From the NCBI GenBank assembly GCA_003279565.1, contig QCHN01000008.1:1-64000 (forward strand): a stretch of 64,000 nt of DNA, in the 5' to 3' direction. Both the position numbers and the translations under genes were made by a program. This document shows positions 46,744 to 55,890 of the stretch, piece by piece. The notes below the pieces were generated by a model. That model searched no databases. It saw nothing but the letters and a program-made list of their open reading frames with translations, and was not told the origin of the DNA. Source of the DNA: Prochlorococcus sp. AG-402-C09 (GTDB taxonomy: Bacteria > Cyanobacteriota > Cyanobacteriia > PCC-6307 > Cyanobiaceae). Numbering within the stretch: position 1 is the stretch's first letter; the number at the start of each line of letters is the position of its first letter.

Positions 46744-46749
46744 TATACT
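46744..46749 (+). promoter_or_regulatory. Possible -10 box before ilvB
   Basis: TATACT lies about 34 bases before the GTG start of ilvB, in a 146-base AT-rich gap. A TTTAGA-like -35 is about 16 bases upstream. Start of transcription would be near 46756. This is motif reading only. Confidence 0.3.
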
Positions 46750-46782
46750 AGGATTTATTGTTAATCTAGACTTTCTTCTGCC

Positions 46783-48546
46783 GTGACCCTGACTTCTACG
46801 TCTAATCAAATAGGAGATTCAGGATCACAAACTCAAAATGAGATGTCAGGAGCTGATGCCTTGATGGATTCTCTTCGTAGGCATGGTGTTGATACTATTT
46901 TTGGTTATCCAGGCGGTGCAATTCTCCCGATATATGACGCAGTTTTTAAAGCAGAGCAAGAGGGTTGGTTAAGACATATTCTTGTTCGACATGAGCAAGG
47001 AGGCACTCATGCTGCAGACGGTTTTGCTAGAGCAACTGGGAAAGTAGGTGTTTGTTTTGGCACATCAGGTCCTGGGGCCACGAATCTAGTCACAGGAATA
47101 GCTACCGCTCAAATGGATTCTGTACCTCTCGTTGTCATAACAGGACAAGTTCCAAGACCTGCTATTGGTACTGATGCTTTTCAAGAAACAGATATTTTTG
47201 GAATAACACTTCCAATTGTTAAACATTCATGGGTCGTTAGAGATCCAGCTGAAATAGCAAAAGTTGTAGCTCAAGCTTTTCTCATCGCCTCATCGGGTAG
47301 GCCAGGGCCTGTATTGATTGACATTCCAAAAGATGTTGGTCAAGAGCTATTTAAATATCTACCTGTCGAGCCAGGCTCAATAAAGCCTCCAGGCTTTGAA
47401 CTTCCATTTGCTCCAGAACACAAAGCTATAAGTGAAGCCTTAGATTTAATTGAAAAGGCTGAGCAACCACTTCTTTATGTTGGGGGAGGTGTTATTTCTT
47501 CTGGAGCACATGAAACTCTTGCGGCGATTGCTAATAGATATCAAATACCCGTAACGACAACTTTGATGGGGAAAGGAGCTTTTGATGAACGCGAACCTTT
47601 ATCAGTTGGGATGCTTGGTATGCATGGAACAGCTTATGCAAACTTTGCCGTAACTGAGTGTGATTTGTTGATTGCCATTGGAGCAAGATTTGATGACAGA
47701 GTTACAGGTAAATTAGATACCTTTGCTCCTAAAGCAAAAGTAATTCATTTTGAGATTGATCCAGCTGAAATAAATAAAAATAGAATCGTTGAAGTTTCAG
47801 TATTAGGAGACGTTGGTATTAGCCTTGTTAAATTATTAGATCTAAGTAATCAAAGGAAAACAAATCCAAGAACTTCTAACTGGCTTAACAAAATTGAAAA
47901 CTGGAAAAATAATTTTCCGTTGATTACTCCACCAAAAGAAGGGGAAATTTATCCACAGGAAGTATTAATCGCTTTAAGAGATTTAGCTCAAGATGCTTAC
48001 ATTACAACTGATGTTGGACAACATCAGATGTGGGCAGCTCAATATTTGTTGAATGGACCAAGACAATGGATCAGTAGCGCTGGACTTGGCACAATGGGTT
48101 TTGGAATGCCTGCTGCAATGGGAGTTAAAGTTGCTTTACCAAAGGAACAAGTTATTTGTATAGCTGGAGATGCGAGTATTCTGATGAATATTCAGGAGCT
48201 TGGAACGATAGCTCAATACAAGTTGAATTTAAAAGTAATTATTATCAATAATCATTGGCAAGGGATGGTTAGGCAATGGCAAGAAAGTTTTTATGATGAA
48301 CGATATTCTGCCTCTAACATGTCATTTGGGGAGCCTGACTTTATTAAATTGTCTAAGGCTTTTGGTATTCATGGAATTGTAATTTCAGAAAGAGAAAACC
48401 TAATCCCTGAACTTCAGAAAGCATTGGCGAATGAAGGGCCAGTTCTTGTTAACGTAAATGTAAGAAAAGGTGAAAATTGTTACCCCATGGTTCCACCCGG
48501 GAAAAGTAATGCTCAAATGGTTGGTATACCTGAGATGCAGAAATAA
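46783..48546 (+). CDS. ilvB: Acetolactate synthase, large (catalytic) subunit
   Basis: Thiamine-diphosphate and FAD enzyme at the start of branched-chain amino-acid synthesis. The catalytic Glu is in VRHEQGGTHAADGFARATG (about residue 70), ThDP binding in IAGDASILMNIQELGTIAQY with the later NNHWQGMVRQWQ, and the FAD region contains IGARFDDRVTGKLD. The length, 587 residues, is normal. The start is a GTG at 46783. The small regulatory subunit ilvN is not in this window. Downstream, 17 bases away, is a small secreted SNase-like gene. Confidence 0.97.
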   Translation: MTLTSTSNQIGDSGSQTQNEMSGADALMDSLRRHGVDTIFGYPGGAILPIYDAVFKAEQEGWLRHILVRHEQGGTHAADGFARATGKVGVCFGTSGPGATNLVTGIATAQMDSVPLVVITGQVPRPAIGTDAFQETDIFGITLPIVKHSWVVRDPAEIAKVVAQAFLIASSGRPGPVLIDIPKDVGQELFKYLPVEPGSIKPPGFELPFAPEHKAISEALDLIEKAEQPLLYVGGGVISSGAHETLAAIANRYQIPVTTTLMGKGAFDEREPLSVGMLGMHGTAYANFAVTECDLLIAIGARFDDRVTGKLDTFAPKAKVIHFEIDPAEINKNRIVEVSVLGDVGISLVKLLDLSNQRKTNPRTSNWLNKIENWKNNFPLITPPKEGEIYPQEVLIALRDLAQDAYITTDVGQHQMWAAQYLLNGPRQWISSAGLGTMGFGMPAAMGVKVALPKEQVICIAGDASILMNIQELGTIAQYKLNLKVIIINNHWQGMVRQWQESFYDERYSASNMSFGEPDFIKLSKAFGIHGIVISERENLIPELQKALANEGPVLVNVNVRKGENCYPMVPPGKSNAQMVGIPEMQK

Positions 48547-48563
48547 TATTAAAAGACATTTTT

Positions 48564-48911
48564 ATGAATAAACGTTTTACAAAGATTTTAATATTATTTC
48601 TTTCTTTTTTTTGTTTTTACTTGGAAGTTGATGCCGCTGAAATTTTGCAAGTAACTAGTTCGTCTGTTTTGCTAATTGGAGATCATAATCGTACCTATAC
48701 TGTGAAATTAGCATGTACAGAAATCACCCCTGATTTAGAGGAGAAATCTGTTAAGTGGCTCAAAAAACAACTACCAAGACATACAAAAGTAAATTTAAAG
48801 CCAAAAGGTTCGGTCGATGGTGTTTTGGTTGCCAAAGTTATTCCTTTTGATAGTAATATTGATATAAGTGAGAAATATATAGATGAAGGATTAGCAACAA
48901 ATAAATGCTGA
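48564..48911 (+). CDS. Small secreted SNase-like (thermonuclease-fold) protein
   Basis: A 115-residue protein with an N-terminal signal peptide (KILILFLSFFCFYLEVDA before AEIL). The mature part resembles a shortened staphylococcal-nuclease OB fold: TYTVKLACTEITP where nucleases have the VRLxGIDAPE strand, then LKKQLPRHTKVNLKPKGSVDG and VLVAKVIPF, ending in DEGLATNKC. The catalytic Arg/Glu set of active nucleases is not evident, so it may be a binding protein. It lies 17 bases downstream of ilvB and converges with pgeF. Confidence 0.55.
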   Translation: MNKRFTKILILFLSFFCFYLEVDAAEILQVTSSSVLLIGDHNRTYTVKLACTEITPDLEEKSVKWLKKQLPRHTKVNLKPKGSVDGVLVAKVIPFDSNIDISEKYIDEGLATNKC

Positions 48912-48940
48912 ATTAAGTATAAAATTATATTTACCAATGA

Positions 48941-49699
48941 TCATGAATATATGCAACTCCATTGCCTTAAATTGGTTTTATCTCTTCTGTAAGAATTAAA
49001 TAGCTCAGGATTTGAGTATGTGCAAATTCTATTTAAATTGATTTGATGTTGTTTGATACCTTCTTTAAATAATTGTAAGATAGCAGCAGCTTGTATATCA
49101 ATGAGTATTTTATTAGGGTCAGAATCTTTTTTGAATAAGGGAATCATTTCTTCTTCTTTAATTTTGTTTATGCATAAACTTTTCCCCCCCAGGCTTTTCC
49201 CTGTGAGACGAATAATTAAATTTTCAACATCTTTTTTCTCAACTTGATATTTATCTCCTTTGATAGAAGGACCTATAGCAACAATTAAATTATTTTTCTT
49301 AGAGCCCATTCCTTCTAATCTTTTTAAAGTTTTTGAGATTATTTGCTTTTTAATACCTCTTAATCCAGAATGACAAGCTGCTACATTTCTTGTCTTTCTA
49401 TCAGCAATTAGTATAGGGACACAATCTGCGGTGTATATCCAGAGACTTTGATATCTTTCTTTCGTTATTAAAGAATCAGCAATTTTAGGCTTTAAATTTA
49501 ATGTATTATTTACTTTAATTACTTTATCACTATGTACTTGTTGAGCATAATGAATATTAGAAAATAGATTTAGTTGGTTCTGCAATTCTCTAGGTTCATT
49601 CTTTTTAGATCTTTTCGTGAAAAATGCATGTATAAAATTATTTTCTCTTAATAAATCAGATTGAAAAAATTTAATATCTTTATATGTTAATAATCTCAT
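48941..49699 (-). CDS. pgeF: Peptidoglycan editing factor PgeF (YfiH/laccase-domain family)
   Basis: A 252-residue protein of the multicopper polyphenol oxidase-like (YfiH, DUF152) family, now linked to repair of wrongly built peptidoglycan precursors. The zinc/copper-like ligands appear in order: AQQVHSDKV near residue 53, YTADCVPIL, ACHSGLRGIKKQI and the final CTYSNPELFNSYRRD. The family's usual HAGWRG reads HSGLRG here. It is separated from tab2, upstream on the same strand, by 60 bases. Confidence 0.88.
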   Translation of the reverse strand: MRLLTYKDIKFFQSDLLRENNFIHAFFTKRSKKNEPRELQNQLNLFSNIHYAQQVHSDKVIKVNNTLNLKPKIADSLITKERYQSLWIYTADCVPILIADRKTRNVAACHSGLRGIKKQIISKTLKRLEGMGSKKNNLIVAIGPSIKGDKYQVEKKDVENLIIRLTGKSLGGKSLCINKIKEEEMIPLFKKDSDPNKILIDIQAAAILQLFKEGIKQHQINLNRICTYSNPELFNSYRRDKTNLRQWSCIYS

Positions 49700-49759
49700 T
49701 TTTTATGATTCTCTCTTTAATCTGATAAATCTATTTGATCTTTCTCGCTAAAGAAATTG

Positions 49760-50647
49760 TTAAATCTCACCAATATCTTTTAGCATCCAAAAACCATCTA
49801 GAGTATTTTCTTCAGGACATTTTTGAACTGAAATAAATTGAAGTCCATCTGCATCAAGTTTCGTATTTAGAAAATTATTTTCAATAGCTTTCTTTGCTTC
49901 TTCTTCGACATCGGTTACTAGCCATCTGTCAGCTTGCCCTGCTTCTAAAATTATTTGAGTTCCTTCTATTATAAGCTTTGCTGGTTCCAATCCCCCTAGC
50001 CAAGCTGCAAGTGCTAGGGATCTTTTTGGACTAAAAAGTCTAATACCAGGGATAGAAATATTTTGATCAATTGAATCTTTTATTGGAATTAAATTGGAAA
50101 ACTTTATTTCCCATTCATCAGCCTCTCTAAGTGTGTTTAAAGAAAGTGAAGCAAAACTCCAAGAGTCACCTCTTACTTCCTCTGGTAAGGGGATCGCTTG
50201 GTTTGTGATTGGGATTGAAGGAGGAGCAAGGTTTACGCCAACATATCCTTTTTGGTGAGGATAAAAACTCCTTTCTCTGTCCGCAAGCCACTCAAGTAAT
50301 GAATATGTTCTTCTGCTAGAAATAAGTTCAATTCCAATTTGATCTGCTGCACGTTTTATCATCGTTTTCATAGATGATCGCCAACAACGAATAACTGAAG
50401 GTTTATCCCAACCTTGTGAATAAGCTTCATTAATCGCCTCTCCTAATGCATCTTTTAACCAAATAGAATTAACATTCGAGGCTGGACATATTTTTTCCCA
50501 TTTAAATGTTTTCGAATCTTTGAAATTATTTGTAGATGTAATTAATAATTCCCACCTTTTTTTTCCATTTTCATCAATTATTGGTCGGGAATAAAAGTCT
50601 ATTTCCCAGTCTGTTTTTTTTAAATCAGATGTTTTTGAAGCAATCAC
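49760..50647 (-). CDS. Tab2/Atab2-family RNA-binding protein
   Basis: A 295-residue protein of the Tab2 family (DUF1092), found in cyanobacteria, algae and plants. In algae and plants it promotes translation of photosystem I psaB mRNA and related photosystem transcripts. The family pattern is WEIDFYSRPIIDENGKKRWELLI at the start, IRCWRSSMKTMIKRAADQIGI near the middle, RTYSLLEWLADRE, and FSPKRSLALAAWLGGLEPAKL late. No membrane segment. The S1-homolog gene lies 22 bases upstream on the same strand, so the two may be cotranscribed, which suits a shared role in translation. Confidence 0.88.
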   Translation of the reverse strand: MIASKTSDLKKTDWEIDFYSRPIIDENGKKRWELLITSTNNFKDSKTFKWEKICPASNVNSIWLKDALGEAINEAYSQGWDKPSVIRCWRSSMKTMIKRAADQIGIELISSRRTYSLLEWLADRERSFYPHQKGYVGVNLAPPSIPITNQAIPLPEEVRGDSWSFASLSLNTLREADEWEIKFSNLIPIKDSIDQNISIPGIRLFSPKRSLALAAWLGGLEPAKLIIEGTQIILEAGQADRWLVTDVEEEAKKAIENNFLNTKLDADGLQFISVQKCPEENTLDGFWMLKDIGEI

Positions 50648-50668
50648 AATTTTTTCTTCAATGTAATG

Positions 50669-51967
50669 TTATGAGGATAAGTTGATGTCTTTCTCCTCTT
50701 TTTGTTGGTCAACTTTTTCTTTATTCAAACTATTTCGAGCTTTAATTGCTCGCTCATTCGCTTCTTCCATTACTTTTGCTTTATCAGTAATCAGCTCTCC
50801 TGGAGGGCCCTCCAAAAGAGCTGTGTTTAATCCAATTCTTCCCCTGGATGGATCTAAGTCAGTTATCAAAGCTTTAATAGATTCACCTGGTTGAAAAACT
50901 TCTCTAAGGCTTCTCATGCTTCCGTTGGTTACCATTGAATGATGCAATAATCCACTTACGCCCTTCAAATCAACAAAAAAACCATAAGGTTTTATGGTTA
51001 ATATTTCACCCTCTATTAATTGTCCAATTTCTAATTCCGAAAACCTTGAAGCAATTGCAGCTTTCTTTTCAGAGAGAACAAGTTTTCGTCTCTCTGGATT
51101 TACTTCTAAAAAAGCAGTATTAATTGTCTTTGAGACTAGAGATTGATGGTTTTCGCCATCTTCGAGTTGAGATCTAGGAATAAAACCTCTTAAGCCTTCG
51201 AAGTCACATGTGACTCCCCCACGGTTAAAGCCATTTATTTTAACTCGAATAACTTTCCCATCTTTTGCAAGATTTTGAACTTTGTCCCAGCTTTTTCTTA
51301 GTTCTAACGCCCTACAACTGATTGTGACCATCCCATCTGCATTTTGTTCTCTAGTAACAAGAACTTCGACTTGTAATCCTTTTGGGAAACGCTCTTTTAA
51401 ATTTGTAATTACACCTAGACCACATTCATTCTTCGGCATGAATCCAGGAGCTTTTCCACCTATATCTACGTAAATACCATCACTTTCAACTGCAATAACT
51501 GAACCTTTTGCAATTTCTCCAGTTGTACCTATTGGTTGATTTTCTTCTAAGGCTGCTAAGAATTCGTCTTCATCAAAATCAAAGTCATCAACTGTTCTAC
51601 TTTTTTGTTCAAAAATATTTTGATCATCAAAAGCTTCAATATTGTTTTTATAGTCAGAATTATTTTCCGACCTCAGAAGATCTTCCATTGTTCTCGGCTG
51701 GGAAGTTTCGCTAGAATCTTCCCTAATTAATTTTTTCTGTTCGGGAGCTTTCTTTAACTGAGAAATATCTTCTTTTTCGGCTAGAACTTTTTCATTAAAT
51801 CTTTTATCTTTAGATGGTTCAGAGATCTCTTTATTAGAAGAGTCTTTATTTATGATTTCTTCCTCAGCCTTTCGACTGATGTGCATAACCTGTAAGGGCT
51901 TGCGCGGTGCATTTATTGCCGGTCTTGGTGGAGTAGCTTTTTTAGGCTGAGAATCTGACCCGGCCAT
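50669..51967 (-). CDS. Ribosomal protein S1 homolog (three S1 domains)
   Basis: A 432-residue RNA-binding protein with a charged, probably disordered N terminus of about 150 residues and three S1 repeats: GSVIAVESDGIYVDIGGKAPGFM, KVIRVKINGFNRGGVTCDFEGLRGF and IEGEILTIKPYGFFVDLKGVSGLLHHS. Cyanobacteria carry a main rpsA and a second S1 homolog (rps1b/Nbp1 type); this long acidic N terminus favours the second, but the main one is not in view for comparison. I chose the ATG at 51967 (MAGSDSQPKK), as the 34 residues before it look non-homologous. It precedes tab2 by 22 bases. Confidence 0.85.
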   Translation of the reverse strand: MAGSDSQPKKATPPRPAINAPRKPLQVMHISRKAEEEIINKDSSNKEISEPSKDKRFNEKVLAEKEDISQLKKAPEQKKLIREDSSETSQPRTMEDLLRSENNSDYKNNIEAFDDQNIFEQKSRTVDDFDFDEDEFLAALEENQPIGTTGEIAKGSVIAVESDGIYVDIGGKAPGFMPKNECGLGVITNLKERFPKGLQVEVLVTREQNADGMVTISCRALELRKSWDKVQNLAKDGKVIRVKINGFNRGGVTCDFEGLRGFIPRSQLEDGENHQSLVSKTINTAFLEVNPERRKLVLSEKKAAIASRFSELEIGQLIEGEILTIKPYGFFVDLKGVSGLLHHSMVTNGSMRSLREVFQPGESIKALITDLDPSRGRIGLNTALLEGPPGELITDKAKVMEEANERAIKARNSLNKEKVDQQKEEKDINLSS

Positions 51968-52028
51968 AATAACCTTGGTAATAAGTGAAACATTCTTACA
52001 GCCAAGGTTAAGTTGTTTTTTAATTATT

Positions 52029-52033
52029 AGGAG
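52029..52033 (+). promoter_or_regulatory. Ribosome-binding site that argues for an ATT/ATC start
   Basis: AGGAG is the only good Shine-Dalgarno before the creatininase-family gene. It is 6 bases from an ATC (52040) and 9 bases from an ATT (52043). The first standard start codon in frame, the TTG at 52070, is 36 bases away with no Shine-Dalgarno of its own. Confidence 0.45.
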
Positions 52034-52042
52034 ATTTCTATC

Positions 52043-52846
52043 ATTTTTCAAACTCGTCGATTTGAGCATTTGACCTGGCCTGAGGCCTCTAAAGCCGCTT
52101 CAGAGAAAGGATCTACATTGGTTTGGCCATTTGGCGCATGTGAACAACATGGGCCACATTTACCTTTGATTACTGATACTTTTTTTGCTGAAAATATTTT
52201 AATTAAGACACTTGAAGGGTTGCCCAAAAATATGCCTATATGGATTATGCCATCCCAATCAATTGGTTTTTCTCCAGAGCATCAGGATTTCCCAGGAACT
52301 TTGTCACTATCAGCAAATGTCTTGCTTTCACTGGTTACTGATGTAGGTCAGCAAATAGCTTCTATGGGATTCAAAAGATTAATATTTTTTAATGCCCATG
52401 GTGGACAAATAGGATTACTGCAAGCCGTTTCAAGACAATTAAGAATTCAATGCCCTTCTTTAGCTGTTTTACCTTGTTTTTTATGGAGTGGAGTTCCTGG
52501 GTTAGATAATCTTTTGACTGATAAAGAGGTTGAGGAAGGCCTGCATGCGGCCACTGCAGAGACAAGTCTTATGTTGCATATGGCTAAAAATTTGGTTCAA
52601 AATGATTCTTATTTAGATAAAAAGATTTCTAGTGAAGAGATCATTTCTACTCCAAAAGGATGGAGCCTTGAAGGTGCATCTCCATGTGCATGGCTTACAA
52701 AAGATTTGAGCTCTTCTGGTGTTATTGGTGATGCAACCTCTTCAAATGCTGAATTGGGTGCCGCTTTGGAAAATGCACTAATAGATCATTGGAAGTCAAT
52801 GTTTACAAGCCTTTTGGACAGTGATTGGCCTCCAATCATGTCTTGA
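52043..52846 (+). CDS. Creatininase-family amidohydrolase
   Basis: A roughly 267-residue protein of the creatininase/MftE/FAPy-deformylase family. Metal ligands are readable in CEQHGPHLPLITDTFFAENI (Glu, His and Asp) and in NAHGGQIGLLQAV, with the late Glu in AATAETSLML; the usual GGN reads GGQ. The substrate is unknown. Homology-like sequence (TRRFEHLTWPEAS) starts upstream of the first standard start codon (TTG, 52070), and the frame is open back to a stop at 52028-52030, so translation probably begins at ATT 52043 or ATC 52040. Divergent from the S1-homolog gene. Confidence 0.82.
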   Translation: MFQTRRFEHLTWPEASKAASEKGSTLVWPFGACEQHGPHLPLITDTFFAENILIKTLEGLPKNMPIWIMPSQSIGFSPEHQDFPGTLSLSANVLLSLVTDVGQQIASMGFKRLIFFNAHGGQIGLLQAVSRQLRIQCPSLAVLPCFLWSGVPGLDNLLTDKEVEEGLHAATAETSLMLHMAKNLVQNDSYLDKKISSEEIISTPKGWSLEGASPCAWLTKDLSSSGVIGDATSSNAELGAALENALIDHWKSMFTSLLDSDWPPIMS

Positions 52847-52941
52847 AGACCTATTTCTAGCAGTTAAGATGTGATAACTGAACTACCATTTTGCATTTAA
52901 TTCTGTAAGATCACTCAGATTGATAAATTTCCAATAGATCT

Positions 52942-53667
52942 ATGCAAGCTCTTGCATCCAACAATTTAACCGTAGAAAAAGAAGAGTTGATTTCTGACGC
53001 TCTTCCAGATTTTGCTTCTGAATCATATAAAGATGCATACAGCAGGATTAACGCAATTGTCATTGAAGGTGAAGAGGAAGCTTATGCAAATTTTTGTGAT
53101 TTAGCCAAGCTAATACCTGAGCATGCTGATGAGCTTGTAAGACTTGGAAAGATGGAAAAAAAACATATGCACGGTTTTTGTGCCTGTGGAAGGAATCTTG
53201 CAGTCAAGCCTGATATGCCTTTTGCTAAAAAATTCTTCTCAAGACTTCATAATAATTTTCTAGAAGCTTTTGCGGCTGGTGATACTACAACTTGCCTTTT
53301 GATTCAATGTATTTTAATTGAATCATTCGCAATTTCTGCTTACAACGTTTACATTCGCGTAGCTGATCCATTTGCTAAAAGAATCACTGAAGGTGTTGTT
53401 CAAGATGAATATTTACATTTGAATTATGGTCAAGAGTGGTTAAAGGCCAATCTTGATTCAGTTAAGAAAGATCTTATGAAGGCTAATAAATTAAATTTGC
53501 CTTTAATTAAATCAATGCTTGATGAAGTTTCAAATGATGCTGAAGTACTTCATATGGATAAGGAAGAGTTAATGGAAGAATTTATGATTGCTTATCAAGA
53601 TTCCCTTCTTGAAATAGGTCTAGATAATAGAGAAATCGCAAGAATGGCTCTTGCAGCAGTGATTTAG
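52942..53667 (+). CDS. ado: Aldehyde-deformylating oxygenase (alkane synthesis)
   Basis: Converts fatty aldehydes to alkanes (mostly pentadecane in this group) plus formate, using a di-iron site. The ligands are seen in the two ExxH motifs EKKHMHGF (about residue 73) and DEYLHLNYG (about residue 157), with further Glu in EEEAYANF and LIESFAISAYN. Length (241 aa) is normal. It is followed by its own terminator and then aar, the partner that supplies the aldehyde. This gene pair is specific to cyanobacteria. Confidence 0.97.
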   Translation: MQALASNNLTVEKEELISDALPDFASESYKDAYSRINAIVIEGEEEAYANFCDLAKLIPEHADELVRLGKMEKKHMHGFCACGRNLAVKPDMPFAKKFFSRLHNNFLEAFAAGDTTTCLLIQCILIESFAISAYNVYIRVADPFAKRITEGVVQDEYLHLNYGQEWLKANLDSVKKDLMKANKLNLPLIKSMLDEVSNDAEVLHMDKEELMEEFMIAYQDSLLEIGLDNREIARMALAAVI

Positions 53668-53704
53668 GTTGTTTAAAATTTAAATTTATCGGTCTTGATT
53701 GATT

Positions 53705-53742
53705 CCTCAGGAGCTTAAAGTTCTTGAGGGATTTTTTTTTTT
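53705..53742 (+). terminator. Rho-independent terminator after ado
   Basis: Stem CCTCAGGA (53705-53712) pairs with TCTTGAGG (53722-53729), 8 pairs with one G-T wobble, followed by a run of 11 T (53732-53742). It separates ado from aar, so aar probably has its own promoter in the remaining 70 bases. Confidence 0.85.
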
Positions 53743-53813
53743 GAGACCTTCGTGGTCTAATCTTCAATCTTGGATGAATATTTACTTTCTATTTTGATCT
53801 TGCTTTGTGCCAA

Positions 53814-54854
53814 ATGTTTGGGCTAATCGGACATTCAACAAGTTTTGAAGATGCCAAGAGAAAGGCATTGGACCTTGGGTATGACCATATCGCTGAAGGG
53901 GATTTGGACGTATGGTGCACTGCTCCTCCTCAGTTGGTCGAGCATGTAAAGATTGTAAGTGCAATCGGAAAGACAATTGAGGGAGCTTATATTGACTCAT
54001 GCTTTGTTCCTGAGATGCTTAGTCGCTTCAAAACTGCAAGAAGAAAAGTTTTGAATGCAATGGAGTTAGCTCAAAAAAAAGGAATCAGTATTACAGCACT
54101 TGGTGGATTTACATCAATAATTTTTGAGAATTTTAATTTGCTTCAAAACCAAAAAGTTAGAAATACGACTCTTGATTGGCAAAGATTTACCACTGGTAAT
54201 ACTCATACGGCCTGGGTGATTTGTAGACAGTTAGAGCAAAATGCACCTCGAATAGGGATTGATCTGAGCAAATCAAAAGTAGCTGTTGTTGGTGCTACTG
54301 GTGATATAGGCAGCGCAGTTTGTAGGTGGCTTACCAATCGAACTGGTGTTTCTGAACTTTTATTAGTAGCTAGACAGCAAAAACCTTTACTTGAACTTCA
54401 AACCCAACTAGGTGGAGGAAGAATACTTAGTCTTGATAAGGCTTTGCCTGAGGCAGATATTGTGATTTGGGTAGCAAGTATGCCCAAAACCCTAGAAATA
54501 GATCCATCTAAAATTAAACGACCCTGTTTGATGATTGATGGTGGATATCCCAAAAATTTAGGTGAGAAGTTTTCAGGCTCAGGTATCCATGTTTTAAAAG
54601 GCGGAATAGTTCAATTTTTCAAAGATATTGGTTGGAGCATGATGGAATTAGCTGAGATGGACAATCCTAAAAGAGAAATGTTTGCTTGTTTTGCTGAGGC
54701 GATGATTCTTGAATTCGAGAATTGTCATACCAATTTCAGTTGGGGGAGGAATAACATTACTTTGGAAAAGATGGATTTTATCGGTAAAGCTTCTGAAAGG
54801 CATGGGTTTTCTGCTGTTGGTTTGAAGTCAAATATTCAGACAATAACCGTCTGA
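53814..54854 (+). CDS. aar: Long-chain acyl-ACP reductase
   Basis: Reduces acyl-ACP to the fatty aldehyde that ado uses. The N terminus [22 protein letters not shown] is typical, and the frame upstream (TTG at 53805) is not needed, so the ATG at 53814 is the start (346 residues). A nucleotide-binding site is seen in [18 protein letters not shown] (about residues 160-177), and the catalytic cysteine is in [14 protein letters not shown]. accA begins 20 bases downstream, an order shared widely by cyanobacteria. Confidence 0.96.
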   Translation: MFGLIGHSTSFEDAKRKALDLGYDHIAEGDLDVWCTAPPQLVEHVKIVSAIGKTIEGAYIDSCFVPEMLSRFKTARRKVLNAMELAQKKGISITALGGFTSIIFENFNLLQNQKVRNTTLDWQRFTTGNTHTAWVICRQLEQNAPRIGIDLSKSKVAVVGATGDIGSAVCRWLTNRTGVSELLLVARQQKPLLELQTQLGGGRILSLDKALPEADIVIWVASMPKTLEIDPSKIKRPCLMIDGGYPKNLGEKFSGSGIHVLKGGIVQFFKDIGWSMMELAEMDNPKREMFACFAEAMILEFENCHTNFSWGRNNITLEKMDFIGKASERHGFSAVGLKSNIQTITV

Positions 54855-54874
54855 TCATTTGGTTTCTTTTTGTT

Positions 54875-55864
54875 ATGGCTAGACGTTTTCTCCTCGAATT
54901 TGAAAAACCTCTTGTTGAATTAGAGAATCAGATTGATCAAATCAGAGAATTAGCAAGAGATTCAGAAGTTGATGTAAGTCAACAACTTCTGCAATTAGAG
55001 ACTCTTGCAGCAAGAAGGCGAGAAGAAATATTTAATGCACTCACACCAGCTCAAAAGATTCAAGTGGCTAGACACCCTCAAAGGCCAAGCACACTTGATT
55101 ATATCCAGATGTTTTGTGATGATTGGGTCGAATTACACGGAGACAGGAACGGAACTGATGATCAAGCTCTCATAGGGGGTTTAGCTCGAATAGGTGAAAA
55201 ATCTGTCCTTCTAATTGGACAACAAAAGGGTAGAGATACAAAAGAGAATGTTGCAAGAAACTTTGGCATGGCAAAGCCAGGGGGTTATAGAAAGGCTATG
55301 AGGTTGATGGATCATGCTGATCGCTTCAATCTGCCCATCATTTCTTTTATTGACACTCCTGGAGCTTATGCAGGCCTCATAGCAGAAGAACAGGGTCAGG
55401 GAGAGGCGATCGCGGTAAACTTGCGTGAAATGTTTAGGCTTAAAGTCCCGATAATTGCAACTGTAATAGGGGAAGGTGGTTCTGGTGGCGCTCTGGGGAT
55501 AGGTGTAGCAGACAGGTTGCTAATGTTTGAACATAGTGTTTACACAGTTGCAAGCCCTGAAGCTTGTGCTTCGATTTTATGGAGAGATGCTGGTAAGGCT
55601 CCTGAGGCAGCATCATCATTGAAAATTACTGGACCTGATCTTATGAAGTTGGGAATTGTTGATGAGGTTTTAAAAGAGCCTTCTGGGGGGAACAATTGGG
55701 CCCCGCTTCAGGCTGGAGATACTTTGAAAAATGCTCTTGAGAGGCACTTGTCAGAATTATTGGCTTTGTCGATTGATGAATTGAGGAATAACAGATATTC
55801 CAAATTTAGAAAAATGGGAAAATATTTGGAATCTCAGTCTATCGAAAGTGATATTTCAGTTTAA
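54875..55864 (+). CDS. accA: Acetyl-CoA carboxylase carboxyltransferase subunit alpha
   Basis: Part of the enzyme that makes malonyl-CoA for fatty acids. Family blocks are [34 protein letters not shown], the [27 protein letters not shown] region and the oxyanion-hole glycines of [15 protein letters not shown]. Length (329 aa) is standard. It follows aar by 20 bases, placing fatty-acid supply beside alkane synthesis. An SDR gene begins downstream, 26 bases after the stop. Confidence 0.97.
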   Translation: MARRFLLEFEKPLVELENQIDQIRELARDSEVDVSQQLLQLETLAARRREEIFNALTPAQKIQVARHPQRPSTLDYIQMFCDDWVELHGDRNGTDDQALIGGLARIGEKSVLLIGQQKGRDTKENVARNFGMAKPGGYRKAMRLMDHADRFNLPIISFIDTPGAYAGLIAEEQGQGEAIAVNLREMFRLKVPIIATVIGEGGSGGALGIGVADRLLMFEHSVYTVASPEACASILWRDAGKAPEAASSLKITGPDLMKLGIVDEVLKEPSGGNNWAPLQAGDTLKNALERHLSELLALSIDELRNNRYSKFRKMGKYLESQSIESDISV

Positions 55865-55890
55865 AGTTTTAATGTTTGCTTTTTACTTTC

